Shown here one piece after another: positions 17,154-25,656 of a DNA stretch of 64,000 nt (positions are counted from its first letter, which is position 1; each line of letters starts with the position of its first letter). The notes beneath the pieces are model-generated. The model was not told where the DNA came from. It made no database searches and saw only the letters and a list, made by a program, of their open reading frames with translations. This DNA is from Glaciecola sp048820975 (GTDB taxonomy: Bacteria > Pseudomonadota > Gammaproteobacteria > Enterobacterales > Alteromonadaceae). The position numbers and the translations under genes were made by a program. The DNA lies in the NCBI RefSeq assembly GCF_048820975.1, contig NZ_JBMEUF010000001.1, positions 2,542,001 through 2,606,000 on the forward strand. The letters are read 5' to 3'.

Positions 17154-17480
17154 TTAATTGAAATGAGGATGAGTTTGTATAGGCATGTTAAGCTCAGCAC
17201 CTACGCCTTTCATTACACGTGCGGGCCCTATTATAGAGCCTTCGTTAGTAAGTGACCAATTACATAGTAAGCTAATACTACCTTTACGCAGTTTTCCGCT
17301 CCATGCGGTATTCCCATCTAGTTGAAGAGACGTGTATGAAAACACTTCCCAGCCTTGATCATGGTATTGGTCAATGATAGCCGTGAATTCAGTAATTGAA
17401 ATACCTTCAATAATGTTGCGCTTATGCTTTTTGTATTGCCATACTACATATCTACGGCGCAAAGTTTTAAATACATTCAT
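17154..17480 (-). CDS. Hypothetical protein
   Basis: 108 aa, not recognised. It starts with a strongly basic segment (KTLRRRYVVWQYKKHKR) and continues with an alpha/beta domain containing DQYHDQGWEVF and a beta-rich SGKLRKGSISLLCNW. It has no signal peptide or membrane segment, so it is predicted cytoplasmic, although its downstream neighbour is a lipoprotein. The two genes are 16 nt apart. Confidence 0.6.
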   Translation of the reverse strand: MNVFKTLRRRYVVWQYKKHKRNIIEGISITEFTAIIDQYHDQGWEVFSYTSLQLDGNTAWSGKLRKGSISLLCNWSLTNEGSIIGPARVMKGVGAELNMPIQTHPHFN

Positions 17481-17555
17481 AATAAGCTAGCTTCCATTGT
17501 ACCAATTGTTAATACTTATAAGCCTGAAACTCATTAAAGCAACATTACCAATAAC

Positions 17556-18221
17556 TTACAATGCTAATTCGTCAATTTTATTGAGCAAGATAGTATGCAT
17601 TTCTTTGCTGGCGTCGGCCGCTAAGGTAACGTAAGCCGCGCTTAGTAACTTATGCTTATATACTTCTAAGCTGATGTAACCCCGCATCCAATCTCGGCGA
17701 ACAAAGCGTTGGTTTTCAAACAGCATATGCGCAAGCAAGGTTTGGTCTATATTACCGAGCAATTCACCATTTTCTCGCGCAGATTTTACTATGCCAATAG
17801 CGGTGTTAATTGATTTTTCATAAAGTACATCGGGAATTTCATGCTCAAATAAATCTTCCGTTTCACCTATAAAAAAAGCAGCTTTGTACAGGGCTTCATC
17901 ACCCCTATATAAGGAAATTAAAGACTCAGTAAGTTGTTCTAACGCGAGTAAAGGAGAGCTTAGGTCAAAATCAAATAAGGTGCTTTGTGTTTTTTGTATC
18001 ATGCAATCTACAATCACTTGAAACACATCTGCTTTCTTACCCAATTGATTGTTTATAGTGGGTAAGGTTACTTCTGATTTAGCGGCCAAGCTAGAAAGCG
18101 TGAATTGTATTGGGCCTAATTCAGCAATTAACTCACAAGCATCGCGAATCATTTTTTGGCGGCGCAAATGTGTGTTTTCGGAACGTTTTTCAACGCCCCT
18201 TTGGGGTTGTTTAGTATTCAC
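17556..18221 (-). CDS. TetR/AcrR family transcriptional regulator
   Basis: 221 aa. N-terminal TetR helix-turn-helix at residues 20-70 (RDACELIAELGPIQFTLSSLA, then KSEVTLPTINNQLGKKADVF) followed by an all-helical ligand domain. It is transcribed divergently from the Mpo1-like membrane protein at 18457; the 235-nt intergenic region contains the TAAAATCTA / TGTAGATTTT-type AT-rich repeats at about 18280-18330 that could be its operator. The ligand is unknown. Confidence 0.85.
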   Translation of the reverse strand: MNTKQPQRGVEKRSENTHLRRQKMIRDACELIAELGPIQFTLSSLAAKSEVTLPTINNQLGKKADVFQVIVDCMIQKTQSTLFDFDLSSPLLALEQLTESLISLYRGDEALYKAAFFIGETEDLFEHEIPDVLYEKSINTAIGIVKSARENGELLGNIDQTLLAHMLFENQRFVRRDWMRGYISLEVYKHKLLSAAYVTLAADASKEMHTILLNKIDELAL

Positions 18222-18456
18222 GTTTTGTCGTCCAAATTTAATACATGAGCAAGCATGTACAATATTTGTAAATTTTATGTTGACTAAAATCTATATGACA
18301 TGTAGATTTTGGTTAAGATAAAATCTACCCAGTTAAGCTAAGTTTGATAGTAAACCACGTACTGGAAAAAGATTAATCATACACACAGTATACGGCCTTT
18401 TTACAACTAAAGTTGTGGAAATGCACGTATTCCATAATTCATAAAGAGGAAAAGCC

Positions 18457-18987
18457 ATGACTTCGTTTATTGAACACATGTCAACGTATGCCAAATATCA
18501 TCGCGACCCACGCAACATTTTAACGCACATATTTGGAGTGCCTATTATTGTGTTTTCAGTAATAGTGTTGTTATCGCGCCCTACTTTATTTGTTGTTGAA
18601 GGCTTTGCTATTACGCCTGCCGTTATAGGCTTTGTATTATCAATGGCATTTTATTTGCGCTTAAACCTAGTGTTTGGATTAATCATGGCAGTGTTAATGG
18701 GGGCGGGTTTGTATTTTGCGGCCACCATTGCACAGCTATCATTAACAACTTGGTTAGCAACCGGTATAGCCTTGTTTGTTGGCGGGTGGATTATTCAATT
18801 TGTTGGCCATCATTACGAAGGAAAAAAACCTGCATTTGTTGATGATTTAGTTGGCTTGCTTATTGGGCCATTGTTCGTAACCGCTGAACTGTTATTTTTT
18901 ATAGGCATGTTCAGCGAATTAAAAGCAGACATAGAATCCCGCGCTGGCATCATTAAAAAGCAAACGCCAAAACCTGTAAACGCGTAA
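18457..18987 (+). CDS. Mpo1-like (DUF962) membrane protein
   Basis: 176 aa with four to five hydrophobic segments. The family signature is clear: FIEHMSTYAKYHRDPRNILTHIFGVP at the N-terminus and GWIIQFVGHHYEGKKPA near residue 110, supplying the conserved His residues. Yeast Mpo1 is an Fe(II)-dependent dioxygenase that shortens 2-hydroxy fatty acids. The bacterial role is presumed similar. GAGGA precedes the ATG. Divergent from a TetR regulator, which may control it. Confidence 0.85.
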   Translation: MTSFIEHMSTYAKYHRDPRNILTHIFGVPIIVFSVIVLLSRPTLFVVEGFAITPAVIGFVLSMAFYLRLNLVFGLIMAVLMGAGLYFAATIAQLSLTTWLATGIALFVGGWIIQFVGHHYEGKKPAFVDDLVGLLIGPLFVTAELLFFIGMFSELKADIESRAGIIKKQTPKPVNA

Positions 18988-19005
18988 ATATATCTTCTTA
19001 CACAC

Positions 19006-19043
19006 AAAAGCCAGTAACAACTAGATTGTTACTGGCTTTTTTT
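19006..19043. terminator. Bidirectional terminator
   Basis: A perfect 15-bp inverted repeat (AAAAGCCAGTAACAA / TTGTTACTGGCTTTT) with a 5-nt loop lies between the convergent Mpo1-like and acrB-like genes and has T runs on both strands. Confidence 0.9.
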
Positions 19044-19067
19044 ATTCGCGTTTTTTAACGCTCAGCC

Positions 19068-22000
19068 TTATTCAGCCTCTGTATTCTTCTTTCCTTTTTG
19101 TACCAATATAAAGAACATAGGTACAAAGAAGATAGCCAAGAAAGTAGCAGCACACATACCACCAATTACCGCTATACCAATTGCATTTTGTGACTCGGCA
19201 CCCGCGCCACTAGATATAGCAAGTGGTGTTACCCCCAATATAAATGCCATTGATGTCATTATAATAGGGCGGAAACGCTGCTTAGCTGCATTGGCAACTG
19301 CTTCCATTTTATCTACACCTTGCTCGCACTGCTCTTTTGCAAACTCAACAATAAGTATCGCATTTTTAGCGGCTAAGCCTACCGTGGTTAAGAACGCCAC
19401 TTGCAAGTAAACATCATTGGGTAAATTGAATATATAAGCCGCCACTACCGCGCCCAAAATACCAAGTGGCACCACAAGTATTACCGATATTGGCACAGAC
19501 CAACTCTCGTATAAGGCGGCTAAGCATAAGAATACCACTAACAATGAAATCATATACAGTTGGCCTGATTGCGAACCCGCAGCCTCTTCCTCATATGACA
19601 AGCCTGACCAATCTACACCAAAATCACCCGGTAGTTCACTCACCATTCTTGCCATTTCAGCCATAGCTTCACCCGATGACACACCTTGTGCTGGATTACC
19701 TTGTATATTGACCGACGCTATTCCGTTAAAGCGCTCTAACTTAGGTGAGCCGTAAGTCCATTGAGTGCTCGCAAATGCGCTAAAAGCTACCATTTCACCC
19801 TTATTATTTCTTACGTACCACTTTTCTAAATCTTCGGGCACCATTCTATGCGGAGCATCAGCTTGCATATATACGCGTTTAATTCTGCCGTTATCAACAA
19901 AGTCGTTTACGTAACTTGAACCCCAAGCTATTTGCAAGGTACTGTTTATATCATTCAAAGGAATACCAAGGGCTGACGCCTTTTCGCTATCAATGTCTAT
20001 TTTAAACTGCGCCACATCAGACAATCCATTAGGCCTAACACCGGTTAGTTTAGGGTTTTGCGCTGCCATACCTAGCAGTTGTCCTTTTGCTTTCATTAAC
20101 GCCTCATGCCCTGCGCCGGTTCTATCAACCAGTTGCATATCAAAGCCTGTAGCATTGCCTAATTCACGAATTGGCGGCGGAAGTATAGGAAAGGCGGTTG
20201 CATCTTGAATTTGAGAAAACGCACCATACGCTTGATTTACAATTGAAAACGCCGAGCTAGATTCATCACGCTCGCTCCAGTCAACCAAATGTACAAAACC
20301 CATCGCCGCATTTTGTGCTTGCCCTGCAAAGCTAAAACCTACAACCGTAAATAAGTCAGAAGTCACGTCTTCATGAGTATCTAAGAAAAAGTCTTCTGCT
20401 TGTTTCACTGATTCAAGTGTACGCTGTGCCGTAGCACCTGGTGGTGCACTTAGCAGCATCATTATGCTGCCTTGGTCTTCGTTGGGTAAAAATGAACTAG
20501 GTAAACGCATGAATACAATAGCCATTACACCTACCAGCGCACCATAAACCACTAAATATCGCTTTATTCTGCTAGCAATGTGGGTAGTTGCACGTGTATA
20601 GCGATCGCGTCCTTTATTGAAATTCCGATTAAACCAACCCGCAAATCCTTTGTTCTTGTCTTTGTTTGGATCATGCGGCTTTAATAGCGTGGCACACAAT
20701 GAGGGTGACAATACTATTGCCACCAGTACAGAAAACGCCATTGCCGACACAATAGTAATTGAGAATTGACGATAAATAGCGCCCGCAGAACCAGTGAAGA
20801 ATGCCATGGGAACGAATACGGTTGAAAGCACCGCCGCAATACCTACAAGGGCCCCAGTAATTTGCGACATTGATTTTTTAGTGGCCTCTTTGGGTGATAA
20901 ACCCTCTTCCTCCATTATTCGCTCAACGTTTTCTACCACTACTATGGCGTCATCCACTAACAATCCAATGGCAAGTACCATTGCGAACATGGTTAATACG
21001 TTGATGCTAAAGCCAAAGGCATATAACACGGCAAATGTGCCTAGTAAAACCACAGGCACAGCAATAGTAGGAATAAGCGTTGCACGCCAGTTTTGTAAAA
21101 ACAGCAGCATCACTAGAAACACCAGTACAACGGCTTCTATCAAGGTTTGTACTACTGATTTAATTGACAATTCAATAAAGGGTGACGAATCCAAAGGATA
21201 AACTACTGTTACGCCATCAGGCAGTGTGCTTTTTAGCTCTTCAACACGTGCTTTAACGCGGTCAATGGTATCAAGTGCATTCGCCCCTGTTGATAGACTT
21301 ACTGCCATACCCGAAGCTGGGCGGCGTTTATAACGCACAATTACATTATAAGATTCAGCACCTAGTTCAACACGCGCTACATCGCGCACTCTAACTTGTG
21401 AACCATCGGTATTTACCCGTAGTACAATGCGCTCAAAATCTTCAGCAGTTTTTAAACGCGACTGTGCTTGAATAGTGGCATTAATTTGCTGGCCTTCAAT
21501 AGCAGGCATACCACCTAATTGGCCGGCTGATACGTCAGTGTTTTGAACCGTAACTGCGTTTCTTACATCCACCGGCGTTAAGTTAAAGCTATATAATTTG
21601 GCTGGGTCTAACCAAATTCTCATTGAACGCTGCGAGCCAAATACGCGCACGTTCCCAACGCCATCAATTCTAGAAATAGGGTCTCTAAACTGTGATACCA
21701 GCATGTCACTTAAATCAAACTGGCTAATATCTTCGTTGTCAGAATAAAAACCAACTACCAGCGCGAACGAATCATTGGATTTGGTTACCGTTACGCCTTG
21801 CTGCTGAACAGGGTTTGGGAGTAAAGAAATAATCCCCTGTACTTTGTTTTGGGTTTGTACCTGGGCAATGTCTGGGTCAGTTCCGGGTGCAAAACTCAAG
21901 GTAATAGACATGGAGTTGTTTGCGCTACTTGATGAAAAATAGCTTAAGTTATCAATCCCTGACAAACTCTGCTCTACCACTTGGGTGACTGAGTTTTCAA

Positions 22001-22169
22001 CGGTTTCAGCTGACGCACCAGGGTATGTAGCTGTAATCGAAACAGTTGGCGGCGCTACTTTAGGATATTGCTCAATTGGCAACGAGCTAATAGCCAACAC
22101 TCCCAGTAACATTGTGATAATCGCAAGCACCCAAGCAAATACGGGGCGGTCAATAAAAAAGCGAGCCAT
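19068..22169 (-). CDS. acrB: RND multidrug efflux permease, AcrB/MexB family (HAE1)
   Basis: 1033 aa, full length for HAE1 permeases. It starts with MARFFIDRPVFAWVLAI, has 12 membrane segments and two large periplasmic loops. The proton-relay Asp pair is in TM4 (GLLVDDAIVVVENVERIM), and the C-terminal half has GLAAKNAILIVEFAKE. It pumps amphiphilic drugs out of the periplasm through a TolC-type channel. It lies 59 nt downstream of its membrane-fusion partner; no TolC gene is in the window, so it must use one elsewhere. Confidence 0.95.
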   Translation of the reverse strand: MARFFIDRPVFAWVLAIITMLLGVLAISSLPIEQYPKVAPPTVSITATYPGASAETVENSVTQVVEQSLSGIDNLSYFSSSSANNSMSITLSFAPGTDPDIAQVQTQNKVQGIISLLPNPVQQQGVTVTKSNDSFALVVGFYSDNEDISQFDLSDMLVSQFRDPISRIDGVGNVRVFGSQRSMRIWLDPAKLYSFNLTPVDVRNAVTVQNTDVSAGQLGGMPAIEGQQINATIQAQSRLKTAEDFERIVLRVNTDGSQVRVRDVARVELGAESYNVIVRYKRRPASGMAVSLSTGANALDTIDRVKARVEELKSTLPDGVTVVYPLDSSPFIELSIKSVVQTLIEAVVLVFLVMLLFLQNWRATLIPTIAVPVVLLGTFAVLYAFGFSINVLTMFAMVLAIGLLVDDAIVVVENVERIMEEEGLSPKEATKKSMSQITGALVGIAAVLSTVFVPMAFFTGSAGAIYRQFSITIVSAMAFSVLVAIVLSPSLCATLLKPHDPNKDKNKGFAGWFNRNFNKGRDRYTRATTHIASRIKRYLVVYGALVGVMAIVFMRLPSSFLPNEDQGSIMMLLSAPPGATAQRTLESVKQAEDFFLDTHEDVTSDLFTVVGFSFAGQAQNAAMGFVHLVDWSERDESSSAFSIVNQAYGAFSQIQDATAFPILPPPIRELGNATGFDMQLVDRTGAGHEALMKAKGQLLGMAAQNPKLTGVRPNGLSDVAQFKIDIDSEKASALGIPLNDINSTLQIAWGSSYVNDFVDNGRIKRVYMQADAPHRMVPEDLEKWYVRNNKGEMVAFSAFASTQWTYGSPKLERFNGIASVNIQGNPAQGVSSGEAMAEMARMVSELPGDFGVDWSGLSYEEEAAGSQSGQLYMISLLVVFLCLAALYESWSVPISVILVVPLGILGAVVAAYIFNLPNDVYLQVAFLTTVGLAAKNAILIVEFAKEQCEQGVDKMEAVANAAKQRFRPIIMTSMAFILGVTPLAISSGAGAESQNAIGIAVIGGMCAATFLAIFFVPMFFILVQKGKKNTEAE

Positions 22170-22228
22170 AAATAAGCCTTCCTAATACACGTAAATAGTA
22201 AAAAAGTGAATCAAACGAAACTAAGAGC

Positions 22229-23353
22229 CTAGCTCCCTTCCCACGGTTTCGTGTTAACGGTTTGGTCTGGTCTTACTTTTTGATACCCCGCCACAATAAG
22301 TTCATCGCCTGACTTTACGCCTGAACTCACTACATAATTAGCGCCAATACTTTTAATAGGTGTAATGTTAATTGCTTCAACTTGCTTGTTGGCATTCACA
22401 ATATAAACACTTAGCTGGCCATTTGCTTGGCGCATAGTGGCACGCTGCGGCACTAGCACAGCCTCACGAGCACCAGTATGCACTCGCGCTTTTACGAATA
22501 AGCCTGGCAACAACATTCCATCTGGGTTAGGCACAATGGCACGCAAAGTAACGGCGCCAGTTGTTTGGTCAATTGTAACTTCTGAGAATTTGAGCTTACC
22601 TTTATGTTTGTATGTTTCGTTGCTGTTCTCATTAACTAACACTGAAACAGGCAATGCTTCTTGTTGCTGCATTTCACGACGTAACTCTAATATGGCTTTG
22701 CCAGACTCTTGCATGTCTATGTAAACAGGGTCAAGTTGGGTAATGGTGGCCAGTTGCTGAGCTTGGTTACCGGTTACAAGGGCGCCTTCGGTTACAAACG
22801 AGCGGCCAATTCGGCCATCAATAGGTGCGTACACTTTGGTGTAATCTACATTAACTTGCGCAACATCTACCTGCGCTTCTGCCACACTAATGTTGGCGTT
22901 GGCTTGGGCATTTTGTGCAATTACATCATCATATTCTTGCTGGCTAACCGCGTTTCTTGATACCAAGTCTTTATAACGTGCGGTTTTTGCTTGCGATGTT
23001 TTTTGATTAGCCAAAGCGCTTTTTACATCGGCAATGGCACTATTTAGCTGTGCTTTGTAGCGTGCATCGTCAATTTGATACAACTGCTGCCCCTGCTTAA
23101 CTAATGCGCCTTCTTCAAATAAACGCTTAGTAATAACGCCATCAACCTGCGGGCGTACCTGCGATTGTTTGAAAGGAGTTACACGCCCCGGCAAATCCAT
23201 AGAAAGATCAACTTTTTGCGTTTCTAAGGTAATAGTAGATACCGTGGGAGCTGGCTGCTGCGCTTGGGATTGAGCATTGTTGCTGGTGTCACCACATCCA
23301 TAAATAGAACCAGACAATACTAGCGTAAGTACAGATATTCGAATTGAATTCAT
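22229..23353 (-). CDS. acrA: RND efflux periplasmic adaptor, AcrA/MexA family
   Basis: 374 aa lipoprotein (LSGSIYGC lipobox) with the membrane-fusion-protein order: lipoyl half (VRPQVDGVITKRLFEEGALVKQGQ), helical hairpin at about 95-165, second lipoyl half (VYAPIDGRIGRSFVTEGALV), beta-barrel and membrane-proximal domain. It bridges AcrB to the outer-membrane channel. It is first in the acrA-acrB operon and divergent from an AcrR-type repressor with an operator between them. Confidence 0.93.
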   Translation of the reverse strand: MNSIRISVLTLVLSGSIYGCGDTSNNAQSQAQQPAPTVSTITLETQKVDLSMDLPGRVTPFKQSQVRPQVDGVITKRLFEEGALVKQGQQLYQIDDARYKAQLNSAIADVKSALANQKTSQAKTARYKDLVSRNAVSQQEYDDVIAQNAQANANISVAEAQVDVAQVNVDYTKVYAPIDGRIGRSFVTEGALVTGNQAQQLATITQLDPVYIDMQESGKAILELRREMQQQEALPVSVLVNENSNETYKHKGKLKFSEVTIDQTTGAVTLRAIVPNPDGMLLPGLFVKARVHTGAREAVLVPQRATMRQANGQLSVYIVNANKQVEAINITPIKSIGANYVVSSGVKSGDELIVAGYQKVRPDQTVNTKPWEGS

Positions 23354-23435
23354 AAAGCAAAACCTTTAAGGCAAGAACATGTAAGTCAGAAAAATTGGGC
23401 TAGACAAGCACCAATTGATTAAGGTATCGTAATAT

Positions 23436-23453
23436 ACATACACGAATGTATGT
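23436..23453. promoter_or_regulatory. AcrR-type operator
   Basis: ACATACA-CGAA-TGTATGT is a perfect 7-bp inverted repeat in the divergent acrA/acrR region. It closely resembles the Escherichia coli AcrR operator (TACATAC ... GTATGTA core, from memory). It is placed to repress both directions. Confidence 0.75.
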
Positions 23454-23517
23454 TGTCAATTTAACGCTGCAAGAAATCGTGTTTTATAGAACACCTAACT
23501 TGGAGTTATTACTGGGA

Positions 23518-24135
23518 ATGAGAAAAACAAAAGAAGATGCAGATGCTACCAAACAAGCAATACTTGATGCAGCTATCTTATTATTCAGCGAACACGGCGT
23601 AGCAAAAACCTCATTAGAGAAAATTGCCAAACAAGCAAATGTGACCCGCGGTGCGGTATATTGGCATTTTGCCAGTAAACAAGAAATTTTTGAGGCGCTA
23701 CATGATCAATTACACAGCCCCTTTATTCAAACCATTGTAGATGGCTTAGAAAACATTACCAGTAATCCCATAGAGCAACTGCAAAAGGTGTGCACCGACA
23801 TACTCATTGATTTAGAAATTAACGAAGCTAAGCGTAAAATTGCAACGCTGTTTTTATTGCGCTGCGATTATTCGGGTGAATTTGCAGAAAGCAAAGCGCG
23901 GTTTAATGCTAAAAAAGCGCAAAAGCATGCGTCATTGTCTAAATACTTTTCAAAGGCAATTGAACAAGGCATTTTTTCAAAAGACACCGATTCAACTATT
24001 TTAACCATTGGTTTAAGTGCTTATTTACGAGGTCTAGCCGTAGAGTACTTAGAAGACCCTTCAGCGTTTTCTATGCAGCGCAAGGCTGCCAGATTAATCC
24101 AAATGTATTTGGGCAATTTGCAATGTAACAAATAA
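23518..24135 (+). CDS. acrR: TetR family repressor of the efflux operon, AcrR-like
   Basis: About 205 aa. It opens with MRKTKEDADATKQAILDAA and has a canonical AcrR helix-turn-helix (KTSLEKIAKQANVTRGAVYW, then HFASKQEIFEAL). The AcrR C-terminal ligand domain follows. The frame is open upstream to 23446, but residues before MRKTK do not fit the family, and the ATG at 23518 agrees with AcrR starts. Divergent from acrA with the operator between them, so it likely autoregulates. Confidence 0.9.
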   Translation: MRKTKEDADATKQAILDAAILLFSEHGVAKTSLEKIAKQANVTRGAVYWHFASKQEIFEALHDQLHSPFIQTIVDGLENITSNPIEQLQKVCTDILIDLEINEAKRKIATLFLLRCDYSGEFAESKARFNAKKAQKHASLSKYFSKAIEQGIFSKDTDSTILTIGLSAYLRGLAVEYLEDPSAFSMQRKAARLIQMYLGNLQCNK

Positions 24136-24148
24136 AATGTTGTATTGG

Positions 24149-24178
24149 TGCATCCAATTTCTGACTCATCCCGTTTAG
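24149..24178 (+). promoter_or_regulatory. Predicted ECF-sigma promoter upstream of the sigma gene
   Basis: TGCATCCAAT, 13 nt, then CGTTTAG, 26 nt before the sigma-factor ATG. The same two blocks with identical spacing occur at 25590-25619 before the DUF4331 gene. A CATCC -35 element resembles that reported for SigK/RskA-type ECF factors (from memory). Inferred to be the autoregulated promoter. Confidence 0.7.
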
Positions 24179-24204
24179 TGTAAAAATGGAAAAGGACATT
24201 GAGC

Positions 24205-24762
24205 ATGACAATAGAACACGAAGATTTGTTACCGCTTTTACAAAAAACAGCCGCAGGTAACCAAGCCGCTTTTGAATCCCTTTATGCAAATACAAGCGGC
24301 CAGCTATATGCTGTAGCGCTCAAAATGCTTAAAAATCAAGAGAGCGCTGAAGAAGCTACGCAAGAAGCATTTATTAGCGTTTGGCATAAGGCATCATACT
24401 ATCAAGAGGGCCAAGGCACCGTACTTACTTGGCTTGTTAGTATAGTGCGTTACCGAGCACTCGATATTATTCGCCACAAAAAAGTACGCAAAGAAGATGA
24501 GTTGAGTGACAACGAACTAGGCGACACTATGGAAGATAGTGCCTCAGATCAGGGCTTTCATGAACAAGGCCTTATAGCACACCCTAAGTTAGATATGTGC
24601 ATGGATGAATTAGACAACCAGCAAAAACAGGCCATTCATTTAGCTTATTTTAACGGCCTTTCACATTCTGAAGTGGTTCAGCATTTAGCCTCACCCTTAG
24701 GCACCATTAAGAGCTGGATACGCCGCGGCTTAACCAGTTTACAAAGGTGTTTAAGCTTATGA
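24205..24762 (+). CDS. ECF RNA polymerase sigma factor (SigK/RskA-associated type)
   Basis: 185 aa with sigma region 2 (AFESLYANTSGQLYAVALKML, then ESAEEATQEAFISVWHKA) and region 4 (LDMCMDELDNQQKQAIHLAY, then GLSHSEVVQHLASPLGTIKSW IRRGL, the helix-turn-helix). The ATG at 24205 has AAAGGA upstream; a TTG two codons earlier is less likely. Its last four bases overlap the ATG of the anti-sigma gene (ATGA). A duplicated promoter motif upstream suggests it transcribes itself and the DUF4331 operon. Confidence 0.93.
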   Translation: MTIEHEDLLPLLQKTAAGNQAAFESLYANTSGQLYAVALKMLKNQESAEEATQEAFISVWHKASYYQEGQGTVLTWLVSIVRYRALDIIRHKKVRKEDELSDNELGDTMEDSASDQGFHEQGLIAHPKLDMCMDELDNQQKQAIHLAYFNGLSHSEVVQHLASPLGTIKSWIRRGLTSLQRCLSL

Positions 24763-25487
24763 ATTATACTAATCCAACATTAATTTCGGCTTTATCAGCA
24801 GAGTACGTATTAGGCACATTAAGGGGTAAAGCCCGTGACCGGTTTGAACGCTTAAAGTTTTCTAATCCAAATATTTTAAGCGAAGTGGCTTATTGGGAAG
24901 CGCAGTTAAATCAAATGTCGTTGCACGTTAAACCTATGCAACCCCATGCGAAAGTTTGGGATGAAATAAGCAAGCGTATTGGTTTCACTGTCACAACTTA
25001 CACAGAGCAGCCCCAAGTGAGTGCTGAAAAACCTGCTATTAAGCATATTGATGTGCAGCAAAATAGTGGCTGGAAGTGGTTATCGGGCTTTGCTACTGCA
25101 GCGAGTTTGGTACTTGCCATTTTACTTAGCATTAATTACACCAGTGAAGTTGAGCAACCCGTGCAAAGTGTAGCGGTAATTAGTAATCCTGACGAAGTGC
25201 CACTTTGGTCATTTGATATTACGCCTGAATACATAGGGGTTAAAACCACCAGCGAAGTACCACAAATGGCAAACAATGATTATCAATTGTGGATTGTGCC
25301 GGCTTCAGGGGAAGCACCCATTTCAATAGGCCTTATGCAGCAAAATGGTAGCTACAAACTTGATAAACCGGCTGTTTTTGATCAAATAGAAATAGCGGCT
25401 ATTGCGGTTAGTAAAGAGCCTTTAGGCGGTTCTCCTAACGGTTCGCCCACCGAAGTATTATACGCTACAAAACTAGCCATACTTTAA
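24759..25487 (+). CDS. Anti-sigma factor, RskA-like (anti-sigma-K family)
   Basis: 242 aa. The N-terminal cytoplasmic part (ISALSAEYVLGTLRGKARDRF) matches the RskA/ChrR-like zinc-free anti-sigma start, followed by one membrane helix (FATAASLVLAILLSINY, about residues 110-130) and a periplasmic RskA domain ending with the typical EPLGGSPNGSPTEVLYATKL. Such proteins hold their sigma factor at the membrane until a periplasmic signal or proteolysis frees it. It starts inside the sigma stop codon. A strong terminator follows. Confidence 0.92.
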   Translation: MNYTNPTLISALSAEYVLGTLRGKARDRFERLKFSNPNILSEVAYWEAQLNQMSLHVKPMQPHAKVWDEISKRIGFTVTTYTEQPQVSAEKPAIKHIDVQQNSGWKWLSGFATAASLVLAILLSINYTSEVEQPVQSVAVISNPDEVPLWSFDITPEYIGVKTTSEVPQMANNDYQLWIVPASGEAPISIGLMQQNGSYKLDKPAVFDQIEIAAIAVSKEPLGGSPNGSPTEVLYATKLAIL

Positions 25488-25524
25488 GCTTACTGCAAAG
25501 CAAACTGCAAATTTTCAATGACTT

Positions 25525-25562
25525 AAAAGACCTTTAGATGCATCTCTAAAGGTCTTTTTTTT
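25525..25562 (+). terminator. Rho-independent terminator after the anti-sigma gene
   Basis: AAAAGACCTTTAGA / TCTAAAGGTCTTTT forms a 14-bp stem with a short loop followed by T6. It separates sigma/anti-sigma transcription from the DUF4331 operon, which has its own copy of the ECF promoter motif. Confidence 0.88.
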
Positions 25563-25589
25563 ATGCGTTTAAATTTAATTTACTTTTTT

Positions 25590-25619
25590 TGCATCCAATA
25601 TGAAACCCGCCGCGTTTGG
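25590..25619 (+). promoter_or_regulatory. Predicted ECF-sigma promoter of the DUF4331 operon
   Basis: TGCATCCAAT, 13 nt, then CGTTTGG, 37 nt before the DUF4331 ATG. The ten-base left block and the spacing are identical to the copy at 24149-24178, while the spacer is unrelated, so this is conservation of a promoter rather than a duplication. Confidence 0.7.
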
Positions 25620-25656
25620 CTTTTTGCAACTTAAATTAATTCCAAAAGGAACTGTT

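Noticed and set aside
19068..24135. Possible tolC gene near the efflux operon
   Set aside because: None of the neighbouring genes has an outer-membrane efflux protein pattern; the pump must use a channel encoded elsewhere.
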